The notes beneath the pieces are model-generated. The model ran no database searches. It saw only the letters and a program-made list of their open reading frames with translations, and was not told the origin of the DNA. A stretch of 64,000 bases of DNA from Tetragonia tetragonoides. Taxonomy: Eukaryota; Streptophyta; Magnoliopsida; Caryophyllales; Aizoaceae. Position 1 is the first letter of the stretch, and each line of letters begins with the position of its first letter. Below, piece by piece: positions 59,206 to 64,000 of this stretch. The stretch is from positions 2,730,501 through 2,794,500 of the forward strand of contig CM076140.1 in the NCBI GenBank assembly GCA_038025085.1, read 5' to 3'. The translations under genes and the position numbers were made by a program.

Positions 59206-62200
59206 TTATATAATCCACGTTTTTTGAGCTTCCGGGAGGCCCCGGAACGAAGGTGGATATTTTTGCACCACATCGCACAGAACACCCCTAGAGCCTAGAG
59301 GACAAGGGAGGCCCTCGGGGTCGCTTATTCGGTCCCTTTTAGCCTTGGAAGTGCGTTTTACGTGACACTGGTGTAAGAGCCAGAACACCAAAGGCATGGG
59401 TGATACTGAAGTCCGGGGATCCGGGTGTCCCTCCCGGGGCACCGAGAGTACTCTAGGGTCATGATAGACCCCCCGGTTATGTTTGGGAAAAAATGACACT
59501 CGGGCCCCGGAAAGCCGAACGAACGCTATAATCCACGTTTTTTGGGCTTCCAGGAGGCCTCGAAACGAAGGTGAATATTTTCACACCACATCCCACGGAA
59601 CACCTCTAGGGGATATGGGAGGCCCTCGGGGTCCCTTATCCAGTCCCTGATAGGCTTGGAAAGGCGTGTTACAGGACATTTGTGTAAAAGCCAGAACACC
59701 AAAGGCATGGTATCGAAGTTCGGAGATCCGGATGTCCCTCCCGGGGCACCAAGGGTACTCTAGGGTCATGATAGACCCCCCAGAAGAAGTTTAGGCAAAA
59801 ATAACACCCGGGCCCTGGGAAGCCGTAAATGAAGGCTATAAAATTCACGTTTTTGGGTTTCCGGGAGGCTCCGGAACGAAGGTGGATATTTACAAACCAC
59901 ATCGCACGGAACACCCGTAGCGGACATGGGAGGCCCTCCGGAAGGCTTATCTGGTCCCTGATAGACTTAAAAAGGCGTTTTACGGACACTAGTGTCAGAG
60001 CCGAAACACCAAAGACATGAGGGATATCAATGTCCGGGGATTCGGATGTCCATCCCGTGGCACCGAAGGTCCTCTAGGGTCATCATAGATCCCCCGGAGA
60101 AGTTTGGCCAAAAATGACACCCAGGGCCCGGGAAGCCGAAAACGAATGCTATAATCTACGTTTTTTAGGCTTCCGGGAGGCCCCGGAACGAAGACGGATA
60201 TTTTCTCACCACATCGCACGGAAACCCCTAGAGGACATGGGAGGCTTTCAGGGTCGCGTATCAGGTCCCTGATAGACTTGGAAGGGTGTTTTACGGGACA
60301 CCAGTGTAAGAGCATGGACACCAATCGCATGGGTGATGCTAAAGTTCGGGGATCTGAATGTCCCTCCCGAAGCACCGAGGGTACTCTCGGATCATGATAA
60401 ACCCCCCGGAAAAGTTTGGGCAAAAATGACACCCGGCCCCAGAAAGCCGAAACGAAGGCTATCCACGTTTTTTTGTGCTTCCAGGAGGCCCCGGAACGAA
60501 AGTGGATATTTTCACACATCGCAGGGAACACCCCTAGGGGACATGGGAGGCCCTCAGGGAGGCTTATCTAGTCCCTACTAGGCTTGAAAGGGTGTTTTAC
60601 GGGACACTGGTGTAAGAGCCGGAACACCAAAGACATGAGGGATATCAAAGTTCGGGGATCCGGATGTCCCTCCCGGGGCACCGAGGGTCCTCTATGGTTA
60701 TGATAGACCCCCCAGAGAAGTTTGGCCAGAAGTGACACCCAGGGCCCGAGAAGCCGAAAACGAAGGCTATAGTCTACGTTTTTTGGGCTTCTGGGAGACC
60801 CCGGAACGAAGATGGATATTTTCGCACCACATTGCAAGAAAACCCCTTGAGGACATGGGAAACCTTCGAGGTCGCGTATCAGGTCCTTGATAGGTTTGGA
60901 AAGGTGTTTTACAGGGCACGGGTGTAAGAGCCAAAACACCAAAGGCATGGGTGATATCAATGTTCGGAGATCTGGATGTCCCTGCCTGGGCACCAAGGGT
61001 ACTCTAGGGTCATGATAGACCCCACGGAGAAGTTTGGGCAAAAATGACACCCAAGCCCAAGAAAGCCCAAACGAAGGCTCCACGTTTTTTGGGCTTCCAG
61101 GAGGCCCTGGAACACAAGTAGATATTTACATACCACTTCGCATGGAACACCCCTAGGGGACATGGGAGGCCCTCGGGTTCCCTTATCCAGTCTCTGATAG
61201 GCTTAGAATGGCGTTTTACGGGCACTGGTACAAGCCAGAACACCAAAGGCATGTAGGATATCAAAGTTCGGGGAACCGGATATCCCTCCCGGGGCACCGA
61301 GGGTACTCTAGGGTCATGATAGACCCCCCCGAAGAAGTTTAGGCAAAAATGACACCCGGGCCCCGGGAAGCCGTAAACGAAGGCTATATAATCCCCGTTT
61401 TTGGGCTTCAGGGAGGCCCCGGAACGAAGGTGGATATTTACACACCACATCGCACGGAACACCCCTAGCGGACATGGGAGGCCCACTGGGAGGCTTATCT
61501 AGTCCCTGATAGGCTTGAAAGGGCGTTTTACGGGACACTAGTGTGAGAGCCGAAGCACCAAAGACATGGGGGATATCAATGTTCGGGGATCCGGATGTCC
61601 CTCCCATGACACCGAGGGTCCTCTAGGGTCATCGTAGACCCTGCGGAGAAGTTTCGCCAAAAATGACACAGGGCTCGGGAAGCCGAAAACAAAGGCTATA
61701 ATCTACGTTTTTTTATGCTTCTAGGAGGCCACGGAAAGAAGGCGGATATTTTCGCACCACATCGCACGGGAATCCCTAGAGGACATGGGAGGCTTTCAGG
61801 GTCACGTATCAGGTCCTTGATAGGCTTGGAAGGGCGTTTTACGGGACACTGGTGTAAGAGCATGAACACAAAGCACATTGGTGATACTGAAGTTCAAGGA
61901 TCCGGATGTCCCTCCCGGGGCACCGAGGGTACTCTAGGGTCATGATAGACCATCCGGAGAAGCTTGGGCAAAATTGACATTCGGGCCCCGGAAAGCCGAA
62001 ACGAAGGCTATCCACGTTTTTTTGGGCTTCCTGCAGGCCCCAGAACGAAAGTGGATATTTTCACACCACATCGCAGGGAACACCCCTAGGGGACATGAGA
62101 GGCCCTCGGGGAGGCTTATCTAGTCCCTGATAGGCTTGAAAGGGCGTTTTACGGGACACTGGTGTAAGAGCCGGAACACCAAAGACATGGGGGATATTAA

Positions 62201-64000
62201 TGTTCGGGGATCCGGATGTCCCTCTTGGGGCACAGAGGGTCCTCTATGGTCATGATAGACCCTCCAGAGAAGTTTGGCCAAAAAAGTCAACCAGGGCCCC
62301 GGGAAGCCCAAAACGAAGGCTATAGTCTACGTTTTTTTGGACTTCCGGGAGGCCACGGAACCAAGGTGGATATTTTCGCACCACATTGCACGGAAATCCC
62401 TAGAGGACATGGGAGGCCTTCGGGGTCGCGTATCAGGTCCCTGATAGGTTTGGAAAGGCATTTTACAGGATACTCGTGTAAGAGCCAAAGAACCAAAGGC
62501 ATGGCTGATATCATTGTTTGGAGATCTGGATGTCCTTCCTGGGCACCGAGGGTACTCTAGGGTCATGATAGACCCTCCGGAGGAGTTTGGGCAAAAGTGA
62601 CACTCGTGCCTCGGAAAGCCGAAACGGAGCCTATAATCCCATTTTTTGGGCTTCCGGGAGGCCCCTGAACGAAGGTGGATATTGTCATACCATATCGCAC
62701 GGAACACCCCTAAGGGACATGGGAGGCCCTCAGGTTCCCTTATCCAGTCCCTGATAGGCTTGGAATGGCGTTTTACGAGACAGTGGTGTAAGAGCCGGAA
62801 CACCAAAGGCACGTGGGATATCAAAGTTCGGGGAACCGGATATCCCTCCCGGGGCACTGTGGGTCCTCTAGGACCATGATAGACCACAGAGAAGTTTGGG
62901 CAAAAAAGACACCCGAGACCCGGGAAGCCGAAAATGAAGGTTGTATAATCCACGTTTCTTGAGCTTCCAGGAGGCGCGGAACGAAGGTGAATATTTTTGC
63001 ACTACATCGCACGGAACACCCCTAGAGGACATGGGAGGCCCTCGGGGTCGCTTATCCAGTCCCTTGTAGGCTTGGAAGGGCGTTTTACGTGATACTGGTG
63101 TAAGAGCCGGAACACCAAAGGCATGGGTAATACTGAAGTTCAGGGATCCGGATGTCCCTCCCGTGGCACCGAGGGTACTCTAGGGTTATGATAAACCCCA
63201 CGGTTATGTTTGGACAAAAATGACACTCGGGCCCCAGAAAGCCGAAACGAAGCCAAAACGAAGGTGGATATTTACACACCACATCGCACGGAACAACCCT
63301 AGCGGACATGGGAGGCCCTCTGGGAGGCTTATCTTGTCCCGGATAGGCTTGAAAGGGCGTTTTACGGGACACTAGTGCGAGAGCCGGAACACCAAAGACA
63401 TGGGGGATATCAATGTTCGGGGATCCGGATGTCCTTCCGTGGCACTGAGGGTCCTCTAAGGTCATGATAGACCCCCCGGAGAAGTTTGGTCAAAAATGAC
63501 ACCCAGGGCCCAGGAAGCCGAAACCGAAGGCTATAATCTACGCTTTTTGGGCTTCCGGGAGGCCCCGGTACGAAGGCGGATATTTTCGCACCACATCGCA
63601 CGGAAACCCCTAGAGGAAATGGGAGGCCCTCGGGTTTGCTTATTCGGTCCCTTATAGGCTTGGAAGGACTTTTACGTGACGCTGGTGTAAGAGTTAGAAC
63701 ATCAAAGGCATGGGTGACACTAAAGTTCGGGGATCTAGATGTCCCTACCGGGGCACCGAGGGTACTCTTGGGTCATGATAGACCCCCTGGTTATGTTTGG
63801 ACAAAAATGATACTCGGACCCCGGCAAGCCGAAACGAAGGCTAATCCACGTTGTTGGGCTTTTGGGAGGCCTCGAAACGAAAGTGGATATTTTCACACCA
63901 CATCGCACGGAACACCACTATGGGATATGGGAGGCCCTCGGTGTCCCTTATCTAGTCCCTGATAGGCTTGGAAAGGCGTTTTACGGAACACTTGTTTAAA
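59206..64000 (-). repeat. Satellite array 3, ~310-bp monomers in reverse orientation (about 16 copies, continues past the edge)
   Basis: Same family as arrays 1 and 2 but inverted: CCACATCGCACGG-type anchors at about 59268, 59588, 59900, 60212, 60516, 60826, 61134, 61448, 61757, 62065, 62381, 62693, 63006, 63275, 63590 and 63900. Variants such as GGAGGCTTATCTAGTCCC recur about every 620 or 930 bp, indicating two- and three-monomer higher-order units. The left end breaks off inside a monomer at GTGGATTATAT, without the AT-rich tail found after arrays 1 and 2. Confidence 0.95.

Noticed and set aside
59206..63962. Similar long open frames in array 3, up to about 208 codons
   Set aside because: Same satellite translations as in arrays 1 and 2.

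Overview
This is nuclear DNA from a flowering plant, most likely a eudicot. Genes have several introns with GT..AG borders, intergenic DNA is AT-rich, and there is a plant L1 LINE, a Tourist-type MITE and RTE-type insertions. I could not run any search, so the species is not named. Seven host genes are recognisable, plus one broken GRAS gene. From memory, several belong to the families found together on Arabidopsis chromosome 1 around At1g34340-At1g34470 (alpha/beta hydrolase, PS1, STOP1, 5'-3' exonuclease, LRR kinase, plastid E2, NIPA Mg transporter). The window therefore looks like a conserved syntenic block that has been inflated by repeats.

Layout. 0-2 kb: start of a NIPA-type transporter gene (minus), running off the left edge. 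3.5-6.9 kb: a two-exon LRR receptor-like gene with a degenerate kinase domain (plus). 7.0-7.5 kb: small MITE/SINE-like debris. 7.56-12.96 kb: an L1 retrotransposon (minus) with both ORFs open. 13.5-15.6 kb: five-exon plastid pyruvate dehydrogenase E2 (minus). 16.2-18.3 kb: satellite array 1 plus a tail, in the divergent promoter region between E2 and the exonuclease. 18.6-31.4 kb: a 5'-3' exonuclease gene (plus) whose second intron is 10.6 kb long and filled by satellite array 2 (about 29 monomers of ~310 bp). 34.5-37.8 kb: STOP1-type zinc-finger regulator with a leader intron. 38.4-42.7 kb: PS1 (FHA + PIN domains), disrupted by about six frameshifts. 44.0-48.1 kb: a long inverted repeat and a 44-bp minisatellite. 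49.0-50.4 kb: a GRAS gene with two frameshifts. 52.2-52.5 kb: a Tourist MITE. 54.5-58.9 kb: nine exons of an EMB8-type alpha/beta hydrolase (minus), whose 5' exons lie beyond the right edge. 59.2-64.0 kb: satellite array 3, in reverse orientation, apparently inside that gene's upstream intron.

The most striking feature is the GC-rich ~310-bp satellite family. It occupies about 16 kb of the window in three separate arrays: one in a promoter region and two in introns. Arrays 1 and 2 end in the same special terminal monomer and the same AT-rich ~260-bp tail, and array 2 shows higher-order repeat order. This suggests a dispersed composite element rather than a simple local amplification. The second theme is selective decay: about 13 kb of other coding sequence reads without a break, while PS1 and the GRAS gene each carry several frameshifts.
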